Shown here in pieces: positions 1-9,057 of a DNA stretch of 64,000 bases. Position 1 is the stretch's first letter, and every line of letters starts with the position of its first letter. The stretch is from NCBI GenBank assembly GCA_963734665.1, contig CAVTIR010000005.1, forward strand, positions 868,001 to 932,000. The letters run 5' to 3'. The position numbers and the translations under genes were made by a program. Under the pieces are notes generated by a model. That model ran no database searches, was not told the origin of the DNA, and was given only the letters and a program-made list of their open reading frames with translations. This DNA is from Trebonia sp963734665. Its GTDB lineage: Bacteria > Actinomycetota > Actinomycetes > Streptosporangiales > Streptosporangiaceae.

Positions 1-618
1 TACGCCGCTCACGCCGCCGAGGTTGCTGACCAGGCTGAGCGAAGCGGAGCCGGGTACCACCAGGAACGTGCCCGACGGCGCCTCCAGCGCCGCCGCGCCG
101 AACACGGGGGACGCGGCCGGTGCCGCGCTGGACGGCAACGTGGCGAGCACCCGCGCCAGCGCGCCGCCGAGCGTGTAGCGGGCCAGCGTGGTGAGGCCGC
201 CGCTGGTGCTCTCACCGAGAATGGCGAGCCCGTCCGGGCGGGTGTAGCCGACAGCAGTTACCCCGGCCGGCAGGCTGACCCGGCGCATCTGGCCGTCGGC
301 CAGCGTGATCTGCTCCACGGCGCCGCCGGGCAGTGCGACTAGCGCGCGTGTCCCGTCCCCGGACCAGGCGATCAGGCGCGCGCCTGCGTCGGTGTCCGGG
401 ATCTGGGCCAGCGGGTACCGGCGGCCATTAGGGGCAACCAGGTACAGGGTGTCGGCCGCGGAGCGATGGGTCGCCCCGGCGGCCGAGTAGAGCACCAGCC
501 CCCAGCCGGGGCCAACGGATGGCAGCGGGGCCGCGGAAGCCGCCCGGCCGACGGTCAGCACGAGCACCAGCGCCGTAACTGCCACACCGGCCGCGGCGCG
601 CAGCCCTCGGAACCTCAT
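1..618 (-). CDS. Secreted protein, beta-propeller-like, partial at the left edge
   Basis: An open frame of 206 codons begins at an ATG at 618 and is still open at base 1, so the C-terminus is missing. Residues 1-28 form a signal peptide: short basic start (MRFRGLR), a hydrophobic stretch and an Ala-rich cleavage region near ASAAP. The mature part has spaced motifs such as TLYLVAPNGR, LIAWSGDGT, QITLADGQ and VGYTRPDG, the pattern of WD40/TolB-like blades. It is probably an exported propeller protein. No enzyme motif is visible and the function is not recognised. The upstream neighbour is a TetR gene in the same orientation, ending 120 bases away. Confidence 0.75.
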   Translation of the reverse strand, partial: MRFRGLRAAAGVAVTALVLVLTVGRAASAAPLPSVGPGWGLVLYSAAGATHRSAADTLYLVAPNGRRYPLAQIPDTDAGARLIAWSGDGTRALVALPGGAVEQITLADGQMRRVSLPAGVTAVGYTRPDGLAILGESTSGGLTTLARYTLGGALARVLATLPSSAAPAASPVFGAAALEAPSGTFLVVPGSASLSLVSNLGGVSGV

Positions 619-739
619 CGCAGTCCCCTTCGCGTACGGGATTCCACCCGCAATTGGTATACAGCAGCCCGTCGCGCGCGGATGCCATCCCGATCAGGAG
701 TTGCAGCCCCGTTATACGCCGGGCCGGCCCGCGATGACG

Positions 740-1354
740 TTATAGCGGGGCGACGGCCAGGGGAAGGATCAGGTCGTTCATCACCTGGGCGGTGAAGCTC
801 GCGTCGGGGAGCTCGCCGAAGATAAGCAGGTGGTGGATGACGAGGGCGGGGAAGACCGAGATAAGGAGATCCAGGTTGCGGCCCTGGGGGATCTCGCCTC
901 GGGCGACGGCGCGTTCGAAGACCTGCCTGAGCCGGATGCCGCCCCGGCCGAGGAACTGCTCGCGGATGACCTGGCGGAGTTCGGGGTCGCGGGCCAGCGC
1001 GGTGACCAGGCCGAGCATCAGCTGGGCGTCGAAGCGGATGTCGGGGCTGTCGGAGCTTTTCGCCATGGCCTCGAGGTCGCCGCGGAGTGAACCGGTGTCG
1101 GGTACCTCGCCTGGCTTGCGCAGGGAGCCGATCGCGTCGGCTACGAGCTCGGCCTTGCCGGACCAGCGGCGGTAGATCGTCATCTTGCTCGCCTTGGCCC
1201 GGGCCGCCACCGCGTCGATGCTCAGGCGGTCGTATCCGATCTCGGCCAGCAGTCCGAGCGCGGCGTCACGGAGCGCGGCGTCTCGGGACGCGTCCAGCTG
1301 ACGGCCCCGGTGCGCGGCGGCCTCCTGGCCTTCCCGGCTGGCGGCTCGATCCAT
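740..1354 (-). CDS. TetR/AcrR family repressor, probably of the adjacent MMPL gene
   Basis: 204 residues. The N-terminal helix-turn-helix is clear: DAALGLLAEIGYDRLSIDAV, then ARAKASKMTIYRRWSGKAEL, the TetR recognition helix with the usual YRRW start of helix 4. The rest is the variable ligand-binding and dimer domain. An upstream in-frame start at 1423 exists, but the ATG at 1354 has a GAGGAG ribosome site just before it and matches where TetR proteins begin. The gene is divergent from the MMPL transporter with about 140 bases between starts and a palindrome in the gap, the usual arrangement for autorepression plus control of an exporter. Confidence 0.88.
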   Translation of the reverse strand: MDRAASREGQEAAAHRGRQLDASRDAALRDAALGLLAEIGYDRLSIDAVAARAKASKMTIYRRWSGKAELVADAIGSLRKPGEVPDTGSLRGDLEAMAKSSDSPDIRFDAQLMLGLVTALARDPELRQVIREQFLGRGGIRLRQVFERAVARGEIPQGRNLDLLISVFPALVIHHLLIFGELPDASFTAQVMNDLILPLAVAPL

Positions 1355-1430
1355 GACTCCTCTTCCGAACGATCCGTTGGGTGCCCGATTCGTTGGCCAA
1401 CACCCTATGGCACCGTCCCGCATTTAAAGC

Positions 1431-1451
1431 GATACGATACAGTCTCGTATC
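1431..1451. promoter_or_regulatory. Palindromic operator between tetR and MMPL genes
   Basis: Perfect inverted repeat GATACGA-N7-TCGTATC in the divergent intergenic region, 45 bases before the MMPL start. It is the obvious candidate binding site for the TetR product encoded at 740-1354. The assignment rests on position and symmetry only. Confidence 0.65.
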
Positions 1452-1495
1452 CCGGTAAGCAGGAACCGCGCAGCACGGCAGAGGAGAGCGGAAGC

Positions 1496-3667
1496 ATGTT
1501 CTTTCGACTAGGACGGGGCGTCGTCAGGCACCCGTGGCTAGTGATCGGGATCTGGATCGTGGCCGCGGTCGCGATCGTCGGGTTGGCGCCGAAGTTGGCC
1601 ACCTCGAGTAGCGAGTCCTCGTTCCTGCCTAGCCACTATCAGTCCGTGCAGGCGCAGAACCTGCAGCAGAGCGCCTTCCCGACCGCCGCCGCGCCGGGCG
1701 CGATCGTGGTGTTCGAGCGGGCCGACGGCGGCAAGCTCACCGCCGCGGACTCGAGCCTCGTCGATAGCATCGCCGGCAAGCTGACGGCGGACCACATTCC
1801 GACGCTGAGCACCATGACGGCCGGAGCGCCGTCGCCGAACAAGCTCATCCAGACGATCTCGATTCAGATACCCAGCGCCTCGGGCAATCTCACCACGGCG
1901 CAGACCAACGCCATCGGGACACTCCGGTCTGACCTGACATCGCTCGTGTCCGGCACGGACCTCAAGGCGGGCGTGACCGGGACGGTGCCCGAGAACGTCG
2001 ACTCGGCGTCAACGGGCAACAACGCGCAGAAGATCGTCTTGTTCGGCACGATCCTGCTCATCGTCGTCTTGCTGCTCCTCATCTTCCGCAGCCCCATCAT
2101 CGTGCTGCTGCCGCTGCTCACCATCGGCCTCGTCTCCTCGGTGGCGAACGGGCTCATCGACTTCCTGAGCAAGGCGCTCGGCTGGAGCGCCGAGAGCTTC
2201 ACGTCCATCCTGCTGATCGTGGTGCTGTTCGGGGTGGGCACCGACTACATCCTGTTCCTGCTCTTCCGCTACCGGGAGCGACTGCGCACGGGCGAGTCCT
2301 CCAAGCAGGCCATGGAGAGCGCGATCGCCCGGGTGGGGCCGGCCATCGCCACCGCGGCGGGCGCGGTGATGATCGCGTTCCTGGCGCTGACGCTGTCCAG
2401 CCTGTCGTTGTTCCGCGAACTCGGTCCCGCCCTCGCCATCGCCGTCTTCAGCGCCGCGACCGCCGGGCTGACGCTCGTGCCGGCCGTCGTCTCGCTGCTC
2501 GGCACGCGCGTCTTCTGGCCGTCGAAGGCCTGGAAGACCGAGCCGAAGGCCGCGCGGTTCGCCGCGATCGGGCGGGCGCTCGGACGGCACCCCGGCCGCT
2601 TCGCCGGGACGATCGTGGTGCTGCTCGCCGCGCTCGGCATCGTCGCCCTCGGCTTCCACCCGACGTTCGACCTCACCTCGGGCAACACCGCCACCACCCA
2701 GTCCGCCGAGTACGCCAACGTGCTGCTCAAGGGGTTCCCGGCCGGGGACTCCGAGCCGACCGACGTACTCGTGCAGTCGACCGACGGCAAGCCGCTCGAT
2801 ACCGCGTCGCTGGCATCGTTCGGCGCGCGCCTGGCCAAGGTGCCCGGCGTGGCCTCGGTGAGCCCGGCGAAGGTGAACTCAAGCGGCGACGTGGCGGACT
2901 ACACCGTGATCCTGTCGTCCTCGGGTGAGTCTGCCGCCGCGATGAACACCGTGCGCGGGCCCCTCGGCACCGTCACGAGCACCGACGCCCCGCCCGGGAG
3001 CCGCGCGCTGATCGGCGGCATCACCTCGGTATACGTGGACCTCGAGTCGGCGATGGAGCACGACTACTCCATCGTGTTCCCGGTGGCCGCGGTGCTGATC
3101 CTGGTCATCCTCGGGCTGCTGTTGCAGAGCGTCGTGGCACCCTGGTACCTGATGATCTTCGTCGGCCTCGGCTTCGCCGCCACCCTGGGCTCCTCGGTCG
3201 GGATCTTCCAGGACCTCGCCAATCAGAGCGGGCTGTCGTTCGTCCTGCCGATCATGATGTACCTGTTCGTGGTGGCGCTCGGCACTGACTACAACATCCT
3301 GATGGTGTCGCGCCTGCGGGAGGAAGCCACCGAGGGCAAGACCCCGAGGGAGGCGGCGGCCGAGGCGCTCAAGCACGCCGGGCCCACGATCGCCTCGGCG
3401 GGGCTGATCCTGGCCGGGACCTTCGCCTCGCTGATCCTGGCGGGCGGGTCCACGTTCGAGCAGATGGGCTTCGCGATCTCGTGCGGCATCGCGATCGCGG
3501 CGTTCGTCATGGCGATGTTCCTGACGCCATCGGTGACGGCGCTGCTCGGGGCCCGCGCGTGGTGGCCCGGGCACCAGAACCGCGGCCGCCACGGCCGTCA
3601 TGGCGGTCAGACAGTCGGCGACGACCTGCCAAGCGGCCTCGACGCCGCACGCGGAGGCCGCGCCTGA
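1496..3667 (+). CDS. MMPL/RND family transporter
   Basis: 723 residues in the inner membrane. The duplicated MMPL layout is visible: a first helix near residues 15-37 (WLVIGIWIVAAVAIVGL), a soluble loop of about 140 residues, a block of five helices, a second soluble loop and another five helices. Both halves carry the family motif with the charged pair used in proton coupling: GVGTDYILFLLFRYRE and LGTDYNILMVSRLRE. The ATG at 1496 follows a GAGGAG site; an upstream in-frame start at 1310 would overlap the regulator and its operator. Substrates of such proteins are lipids, peptides or drugs; TetR control suggests export of a toxic or self-made compound. Confidence 0.92.
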   Translation: MFFRLGRGVVRHPWLVIGIWIVAAVAIVGLAPKLATSSSESSFLPSHYQSVQAQNLQQSAFPTAAAPGAIVVFERADGGKLTAADSSLVDSIAGKLTADHIPTLSTMTAGAPSPNKLIQTISIQIPSASGNLTTAQTNAIGTLRSDLTSLVSGTDLKAGVTGTVPENVDSASTGNNAQKIVLFGTILLIVVLLLLIFRSPIIVLLPLLTIGLVSSVANGLIDFLSKALGWSAESFTSILLIVVLFGVGTDYILFLLFRYRERLRTGESSKQAMESAIARVGPAIATAAGAVMIAFLALTLSSLSLFRELGPALAIAVFSAATAGLTLVPAVVSLLGTRVFWPSKAWKTEPKAARFAAIGRALGRHPGRFAGTIVVLLAALGIVALGFHPTFDLTSGNTATTQSAEYANVLLKGFPAGDSEPTDVLVQSTDGKPLDTASLASFGARLAKVPGVASVSPAKVNSSGDVADYTVILSSSGESAAAMNTVRGPLGTVTSTDAPPGSRALIGGITSVYVDLESAMEHDYSIVFPVAAVLILVILGLLLQSVVAPWYLMIFVGLGFAATLGSSVGIFQDLANQSGLSFVLPIMMYLFVVALGTDYNILMVSRLREEATEGKTPREAAAEALKHAGPTIASAGLILAGTFASLILAGGSTFEQMGFAISCGIAIAAFVMAMFLTPSVTALLGARAWWPGHQNRGRHGRHGGQTVGDDLPSGLDAARGGRA

Positions 3668-3914
3668 GGGAGCACCGGAGCCCCGGTCCGTCCAGTGAGA
3701 GGTCCTGACCCTGGACGGATCGGGGCGCGGTCTGGGATCACGTGGTCCGAGACTCTCACCGGCCAAGCCGATGTCCAGGTCTTTGGCGAGGTCAGGGTCA
3801 GCAGGCTCCGTTGACCCCCTGGCGTCGGCCGGTTCGTCTTGCCCGCACCGCCAGGTTCCACTCAGCATCCAGAACAAGCTCGGCAGGCCGTGCTCCGTAA
3901 GGAGCGAGCCCGGC

Positions 3915-4523
3915 TCAGCCCGCGCTGGCGGGGGCGGTCAGGTGCCCGCCGAACACCCCGATAATGGTGAGGACCGCGAGTAGCACGCCGACCAGACCCA
4001 CGATGATCGCGCTGGTCGCGGTGGCCTTGGCCCAGCCCGGGGTGCCGCCGCTGCGCAGGATCCTCGGCGAGAGCAGCGCACCGGCACCGAACAGCACCGC
4101 CACGGCGGCGAACACGAACGCCCACCAGCCCTGGGTGTGCCAGGCGCTTTCATACATGTTCAGCTCCTGCTGAACCGTAAGACCAGAGCTCGGGGCACTC
4201 ATCTCTGCGCTGTACTGGCTGTGATTGACCACGACGCCGCTGGTCCAGTTCGTCGTAAGGGAGACGATCGCCAGGGCCAGGCCGGCGAAGCCGAAACCTC
4301 CGCTCACCGCGCCAGTGCCCAGAACGCCGCCCCCGACCGAGTCATCATCGTCGATGTCATCGTCGTCGATCTCGATGGGCTCTTCCGGAAGATCGTCTTG
4401 TTCGTCCGGAAGATCGGTGACCTCGTCCGGAAGATTGGCTTGTTCGTCCGGGGAGTCGAAGGCGATGAGCGCGGACTTGGAACCAGCGTCCGTTCCGCCA
4501 TTATTTGTAGTGTTATCGGTCAT
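3915..4523 (-). CDS. Membrane protein with an acidic repetitive N-terminal tail
   Basis: 202 residues, unrecognised. Residues 1-65 are soluble and very acidic, with an imperfect tandem motif LPDE repeated four times (NLPDEVT, DLPDEQD, DLPEEP) and a run of Asp residues (EIDDDDIDDDD). Three hydrophobic segments follow (GGFGFAGLALAIVSL, WWAFVFAAVAVLFGAGALL, ATATSAIIVGLVGVLLAVL), then a short basic-poor tail. The ATG at 4523 was chosen over an upstream in-frame start because the protein then starts MTDNTTNNGG. Similar short helical proteins with charged tails are common in actinomycetes and mostly uncharacterised. It stands alone, convergent with the MMPL gene. Confidence 0.7.
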   Translation of the reverse strand: MTDNTTNNGGTDAGSKSALIAFDSPDEQANLPDEVTDLPDEQDDLPEEPIEIDDDDIDDDDSVGGGVLGTGAVSGGFGFAGLALAIVSLTTNWTSGVVVNHSQYSAEMSAPSSGLTVQQELNMYESAWHTQGWWAFVFAAVAVLFGAGALLSPRILRSGGTPGWAKATATSAIIVGLVGVLLAVLTIIGVFGGHLTAPASAG

Positions 4524-4651
4524 AGGCGGCCACCTTAGGGACAAAGGCTGAAAGCGAGATGAACGAACGCTCAGGACCGGCGGTCCCCCAGCGTCCGTAC
4601 CCGCGACCCCACGGGCCGACCGGGCATGCCGCAGCGTGGCACAAAAGAAGC

Positions 4652-4870
4652 ATGCCGAAACAGCTCACACCGTTGGCTATCTCCGTACTGGTGCTGGGTA
4701 CTGTTCCACGCTCCGGATCCGCCTTACCTGCTCAGCCGTCCGACCCTTCACGGCTCGACAACCGAGACGCGCAGATCAAGCCGATCTGCCGCGACGGTCC
4801 TCGGCGACCGTCCAACGGGAGCGATCGCTCATGCATGATTGAGGGTGGGTCCGGAGAACGGCGAGCATGA
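4652..4870 (+). pseudogene. Possible remnant of a PadR family regulator (N-terminus only)
   Basis: A short frame starts MPKQLTPLAISVLVLGT, which matches the usual first helix of PadR regulators (TPLAxxVLxLL). The expected next part, HPYEMY and the wing, is not present in this frame; the downstream residues are composition-driven. About 70 codons remain before a stop, against 180-200 for a full gene. It lies 13 bases before the convergent aldo/keto reductase end. The rest of 4524-4882 holds nothing else recognisable. The call depends on one short motif. Confidence 0.3.
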
Positions 4871-4882
4871 GTCGCGCGGTGG

Positions 4883-5929
4883 TCAGATGACGGGCACGGG
4901 GGAAGGTTCGAGCAGCGTGCGGTCGCCGTCGAAGCCGTAGCTCAGCGCGGCCGCGACGTCCTCGTGCGGGGCTCCCGGGCGGACTGCGCTGACCTCGTCC
5001 AGGCATTGGTAGTGCTGGTCGGTGAGTTCGAGGTGGAGAGAGCTCAGGTATTCCTCCATGTGTGTCAGGGAGCGGGGGCCGACGATCGGGATCAGGGCCG
5101 TCTGGGCCAGTGCGGCCCGGTGGCGCAGCCAGGCCAGGGAGACCTGGACTGGGCTGGTGCCGGCTTCGTCGGCGATCGCCAGTACGGCGTCGACGACGGC
5201 GGTGCGCTGTGCGGTGCTCTCAATTGCGTCGCCGCGGGCACTCAGCCGGCCCTGTTCGCCCTGTCGGTACTTGCCGGTGAGCAGCCCTCCGGCCAGCGGG
5301 GAGTACAGGACCACGCCCAGGCCGTGGGCTTGCGCCATCGGCAGCAGCTCCCGGTCGGCGGATCGTTCGGCCAGGCTGTACTCGGTCTGAATGCCGACCA
5401 GCGGGGCCAGGCCGCGAAGGTCCGCCCGGACTGCGGCGCTAGCGACCCGCCAGGCCGGGAAGTTGGAGAATCCGCCGTGAAGGATCTTGCCGGAACGGAT
5501 CAGGTCGTCGAACCCGGCCAGGATCTCCTCGACCGGGGTGGTCCCGTCGGGAAAATGCGGCATGAAGACGTCTACGTAGTCGGTGTTCAGGCGGCGCAGG
5601 CTCGCCTCCAGGGAGCGGACCATGACCTTGCGGCTGTTACCGGTCGTGCCGGGGCGGGGCTGGTCCTGCCTTGTCCCGCTGTACTTGGTGATCACCACGA
5701 AATCGTCGCGCTGGCGGCCGAGTAGCTCACCGAGCACGGTTTCGGCCTGTCCGTCCTGGTAGAGGTTGGACGTGTCGAACGTGGTGCCGCCGGCGGCGGC
5801 GAAGGCCTCGAAGATCAGCCGCGAGGCCTCGGGGCCGGCGGAGGTGCCTGATGTGCCGAAGTTCGCCGTCCCGAGCGCGTACTCCGACACGCGCAGGCCG
5901 GTGCGCCGGCCGAAGGTCTGGTAGTGCAT
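4883..5929 (-). CDS. Aldo/keto reductase
   Basis: 348 residues, a complete (beta/alpha)8 NADPH-dependent oxidoreductase. The catalytic tetrad is visible: Asp52 and Tyr57 in FDTSNLYQDG, Lys82 in VVITKYSG and His125 in FMPHFPDG. Later landmarks are GFSNFPAWRV, IQTEYSLAER, YSPLAGGLLTGKY and the cofactor loop PIVGPRSLTHMEE. It resembles the YajO/Tas-like group that reduces aldehydes and ketones. It is divergent from a TetR gene with 73 bases between the starts, so control by that repressor is likely. The natural substrate cannot be told from sequence. Confidence 0.93.
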   Translation of the reverse strand: MHYQTFGRRTGLRVSEYALGTANFGTSGTSAGPEASRLIFEAFAAAGGTTFDTSNLYQDGQAETVLGELLGRQRDDFVVITKYSGTRQDQPRPGTTGNSRKVMVRSLEASLRRLNTDYVDVFMPHFPDGTTPVEEILAGFDDLIRSGKILHGGFSNFPAWRVASAAVRADLRGLAPLVGIQTEYSLAERSADRELLPMAQAHGLGVVLYSPLAGGLLTGKYRQGEQGRLSARGDAIESTAQRTAVVDAVLAIADEAGTSPVQVSLAWLRHRAALAQTALIPIVGPRSLTHMEEYLSSLHLELTDQHYQCLDEVSAVRPGAPHEDVAAALSYGFDGDRTLLEPSPVPVI

Positions 5930-6002
5930 GTCAGCTCCTGAAAGTTCCTGTTGCGGGGTAGGGTTCCTGACAGTATCAAGTAAAACGAGGGGTCGCTCTT
6001 TT

Positions 6003-6539
6003 ATGCCGAAGGTTAGCCAGGCGCACCTTGACGGTCGCCGTCAGCAGATCGTGGATGCCGCCCGCGCCCGGTTCGCGAGCCACGGCTTCGCCCGCACGTC
6101 CATGGCCGACATCGTCACCGAGTCCGGGCTCTCCAACGGAGCCATCTACCGGTACTTCACCAGTAAGGACGAGATCGTCGTCGCCGTCTGCGAGCAGGCG
6201 GGCGAAGCCCTGCCGGAGGCGCTCACAGCCGAGGCCGTCGACGGGTTCCTCGAACACGTGCGCGCCCTGGCGCGCGAGACAGGCCATGCCCGGCTGGTAG
6301 CCCAGATCTATGCCGAAGCGGCAGTGTCGCCGCCGCTGGCGGCCGTTGTCCGGCAACAGCTCTCCGCTATGCGGGCCGCGGTAGCCGAGCTGGTACCCGA
6401 CCGCCGGCGCCAGTATGCCGGACAGATCGCCGAAGCGTTCGTGGCCGTCGCCAGCAGCTACAGCCAGCAGCTGGCGATCCGCGGCGATCTAGACCCCGCG
6501 CCCTTCACCGCAGCATTGATGGCGATCATCAACGGATAG
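6003..6539 (+). CDS. TetR/AcrR family repressor next to the aldo/keto reductase
   Basis: 178 residues. Helix-turn-helix at residues 13-55: DGRRQQIVDAARARFASHGF, TSMADIVTESGLSNGAIYRY, FTSKDEIV. The C-terminal part is a short TetR ligand domain (ARLVAQIYAEAAVSPPLAAV, then SSYSQQLAIRGDLDP). The ATG at 6003 gives the expected start; an in-frame start at 5928 would overlap the reductase. The divergent pair suggests an aldehyde- or quinone-responsive switch, but no clean palindrome is visible in the gap. Confidence 0.87.
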   Translation: MPKVSQAHLDGRRQQIVDAARARFASHGFARTSMADIVTESGLSNGAIYRYFTSKDEIVVAVCEQAGEALPEALTAEAVDGFLEHVRALARETGHARLVAQIYAEAAVSPPLAAVVRQQLSAMRAAVAELVPDRRRQYAGQIAEAFVAVASSYSQQLAIRGDLDPAPFTAALMAIING

Positions 6540-6762
6540 CCAAGGCCCGGTGCAACTCGTGCCCGCCGGCCCGGGAATGCCCGACAGACATGAGCAGCCC
6601 CGACGAGGAACCTCTGCAGGCCGGCCCCTGCCCGCAGAACCGGCTCATCTGCGTGCGAGCCGCGATGCGGGTCGGGACGACTCCCAAGCGCACTCATTCG
6701 GCAGAGAGGATGCTCGTCGCTCACCGCCATGTCGTTCGAGGTCCCGGCGCCGCGCTCGCCCC

Positions 6763-7365
6763 TTATCGACCGGGCGTTGTCCGTGGGTCGCGTCCCGTGA
6801 AGGCGGCGAGGCGTTCCCAGTCGTCAGCACCGGGAGCTGGGGAGACCTCCGCCCCGAAGGGGGCTCCTGGCCCGGCCATGTTGCGGTACTGAGGTTTGAT
6901 CATGGCCCGTGCCCCCTCGAGTGCCGGCAGGGCGAGGGAAGGGTCCAGCTTGTCGAGCTGTCCGGTGGCCCTGGCCAGGTCCCAGGCGTGCGCGGCCAGC
7001 TCTGCCAGGTACATGTCCACCAGGGTGGCTCCCGTGTACTCCTCGCCCCACGGCATTGTGTACCTCAGCGACAAGCTGGAGTTGTCGCCCCAGGCTTGTG
7101 CCGCCTGTTCTGCGGCGCTGCGTAGCTGACCGGGCGCGTCGGACAGCTTCACGTGAGGGGACTCGTCTCCGGGCGGGGGTGCCTGCCCGCGGCCGAGGGC
7201 GGCCGCCCGGTGGCCCGCTTCGACGAGGTGGTCGATCAGTCCGGCCACGTCGTACTTGGGGCACGGTGTCGGGTGGCCGAGCTCGTCAGCATCTATTCCT
7301 GACACGATCACCGCAGCGTTCTCGTAAGAATCCAGCAACGCGCCTCGGCGGTCAGAATCTGCCAT
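6763..7365 (-). CDS. TIGR03086 family protein (DinB/mycothiol maleylpyruvate isomerase fold)
   Basis: 200 residues. The N-terminal four-helix-bundle metal-binding pattern is visible: ELGHPTPCPKYDVAGLIDHL near residue 40, EAGHR a few residues later, and the second-half motif LAAHAWDLARATGQ that supplies the third metal-side His. These motifs define the TIGR03086/DinB-like group related to mycothiol-dependent maleylpyruvate isomerase. The start at 7365 (MADSDRR) is preferred over one 57 bases upstream. It is a single-gene unit, and its substrate is unknown. Bases 6540-6762 and 7366-7664 around it hold nothing recognisable. Confidence 0.85.
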   Translation of the reverse strand: MADSDRRGALLDSYENAAVIVSGIDADELGHPTPCPKYDVAGLIDHLVEAGHRAAALGRGQAPPPGDESPHVKLSDAPGQLRSAAEQAAQAWGDNSSLSLRYTMPWGEEYTGATLVDMYLAELAAHAWDLARATGQLDKLDPSLALPALEGARAMIKPQYRNMAGPGAPFGAEVSPAPGADDWERLAAFTGRDPRTTPGR

Positions 7366-7664
7366 GCGGTTCCTCCTCGGTGTGACAGGCCAGCTACGCC
7401 GGCCGCCGGTTCGCGAGCGCACCGAAGGACGACTATCTCACTACCCGCACGGACGCGCGAATCGGCGTTCCGCGCGCCTTGGGAGCACTTGTCGGAAGGC
7501 CAGGCCGGACCGGCTACCGGCACCGAGACCAAGCGGTGGCAGGCTTTCGCCAGTCAGGCAGAGGAAATGGCCGAACACCTTCAGCAGCCATGACCTGAAC
7601 GCGGGCGCGGGCGCGGGCCATCGCCTTCACCGCCGCCGCTGGGCGCGTGGCGTGAAGCGGGCGG

Positions 7665-8798
7665 TCACGGGCCGAGCCATTCAATCCACTGGCCCGACGG
7701 GTGGGCGCGGGCGAGCAGGCGGCTGCGGTCGCCGGCCTCGTCGAAGGTGCGGGCTCCCAGTACGGCGAAGACCCCGCCGTGCTGGTAGCCGCTGACCAGC
7801 GCGGGGGGAAGCGGCAGGCCCTGCACGCTGTCCCGGCCCGCCGGGCCCAGCGGGACCAGCGGATCAAGGGAGAGCCAGGTCACCGGGCGCCGTCGGCCGG
7901 TCTGGGCGAGGATGCCTGCCAGCTCGGTGCGCCGCTGCCCTGGGAGGAACACCGCGGTGTATGCGTCGGTGACAATGATGCGCTGCTGCAGGGGGATGCC
8001 GGCCAGCACGCGGGGGAGCACGTCGACGACGTCCCCGGCGATGATCGTAGCCGGATGCCGCCGGGCGATGTCAACGGCCGCCGCCAGCCGGGACAGGGCC
8101 GCTGCCTCCGGCGGCGCGCAGGCCACCAGCCACGCCCGGGCCGCGGGATCAGCCAGGTCTACCGGGTCAAGGTCCACCCCGATCCTGGTGGCGACCGGCG
8201 GCAGGCCGGCCGGCGGCGGTGCGAGCGGGCCGCGGACCTCGCAGGCAAGGGTCAGGCCGGCTCCGGCCGGGCCGAAGGTCCCGGTCCCGATCCGGTACCG
8301 GTAGCGGTCCAGCTGCAGTCCGAGCCCGGCCCCGGTCCCCAGGTCGACTAGGGCCAGCGGGCCGCCGGATCCGGTGCTGGCCGCCGCGATACCCAAGACG
8401 ATCTGGGCGCAGCGGGCCACCTCGTTCATCTGGTACCGGCGGCCCTGGCACAGCCCGGCGATGTCGTCCAGACGCGTCGCGCAGAACGCACGGAACGCCG
8501 GGAAGAACGCCTCGTCGAACCGCGGCTGGGCCGCGCCGGGCTCGGGGAAGTACCCCGCCAGCGGGACCGGCCGGTCGCGCCGTACCAGGAACGCGATAGC
8601 GGCGCTGCCCAGCAGCGCCGGCAGCCGGTCCGCCGGGAGCGCGGCCAGCAGGTCCAGAAGATCGTCATCAGCCGCGATCGCGTCGAACAACGCGGCCGTC
8701 AGCCGCCACGACCGCGGCGCGCCGGGAGGCGACCAGCCCCGCGCCACCTCCAGCGCCTGGCCACGCACCTCATCTGCGCCAGGCACGCCCGCACCCAA
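7665..8798 (-). CDS. DUF2332 family protein
   Basis: 377 residues, full length for the family. Family landmarks are PEPGAAQPRFDEAFFPAFRAF, the NEVARC block after QGRRY, the glycine-rich LALVDLGTGAGLGLQLDRY that looks like a SAM or nucleotide loop, IGVDLDPVDLADP, and a C-terminal YQHGG-VFAVLGAR block. The start is a TTG at 8798; the frame stays open further upstream, so the true start may differ by a few codons. DUF2332 proteins are common in actinobacteria and have no assigned reaction; the loop suggests a Rossmann-like fold. The 8799-9057 gap holds nothing I can name. Confidence 0.85.
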   Translation of the reverse strand: MGAGVPGADEVRGQALEVARGWSPPGAPRSWRLTAALFDAIAADDDLLDLLAALPADRLPALLGSAAIAFLVRRDRPVPLAGYFPEPGAAQPRFDEAFFPAFRAFCATRLDDIAGLCQGRRYQMNEVARCAQIVLGIAAASTGSGGPLALVDLGTGAGLGLQLDRYRYRIGTGTFGPAGAGLTLACEVRGPLAPPPAGLPPVATRIGVDLDPVDLADPAARAWLVACAPPEAAALSRLAAAVDIARRHPATIIAGDVVDVLPRVLAGIPLQQRIIVTDAYTAVFLPGQRRTELAGILAQTGRRRPVTWLSLDPLVPLGPAGRDSVQGLPLPPALVSGYQHGGVFAVLGARTFDEAGDRSRLLARAHPSGQWIEWLGP

Positions 8799-9057
8799 AG
8801 GGCCGGCAAGCCGGACGCAGCCGCCGAAGGCCCAAGCCGTACCGCACTTGCCCCACCGGGATCACCTGGCCACAGTATCCCGGCACCCGCACGCTGACCG
8901 ATGCGGACCTGCCGTCAACGGTCAGCCCGCAATACCTGCGTGCTGATCCCGCGTCTCAGTCCGGTGATGGTCGAGGTCGTTACCGGGACCGGCCCTCGCA
9001 GACCCACATCCCCCCGGACAGCGATGCCGGGCACAGTGCAGACACTGCGGCACGGCG

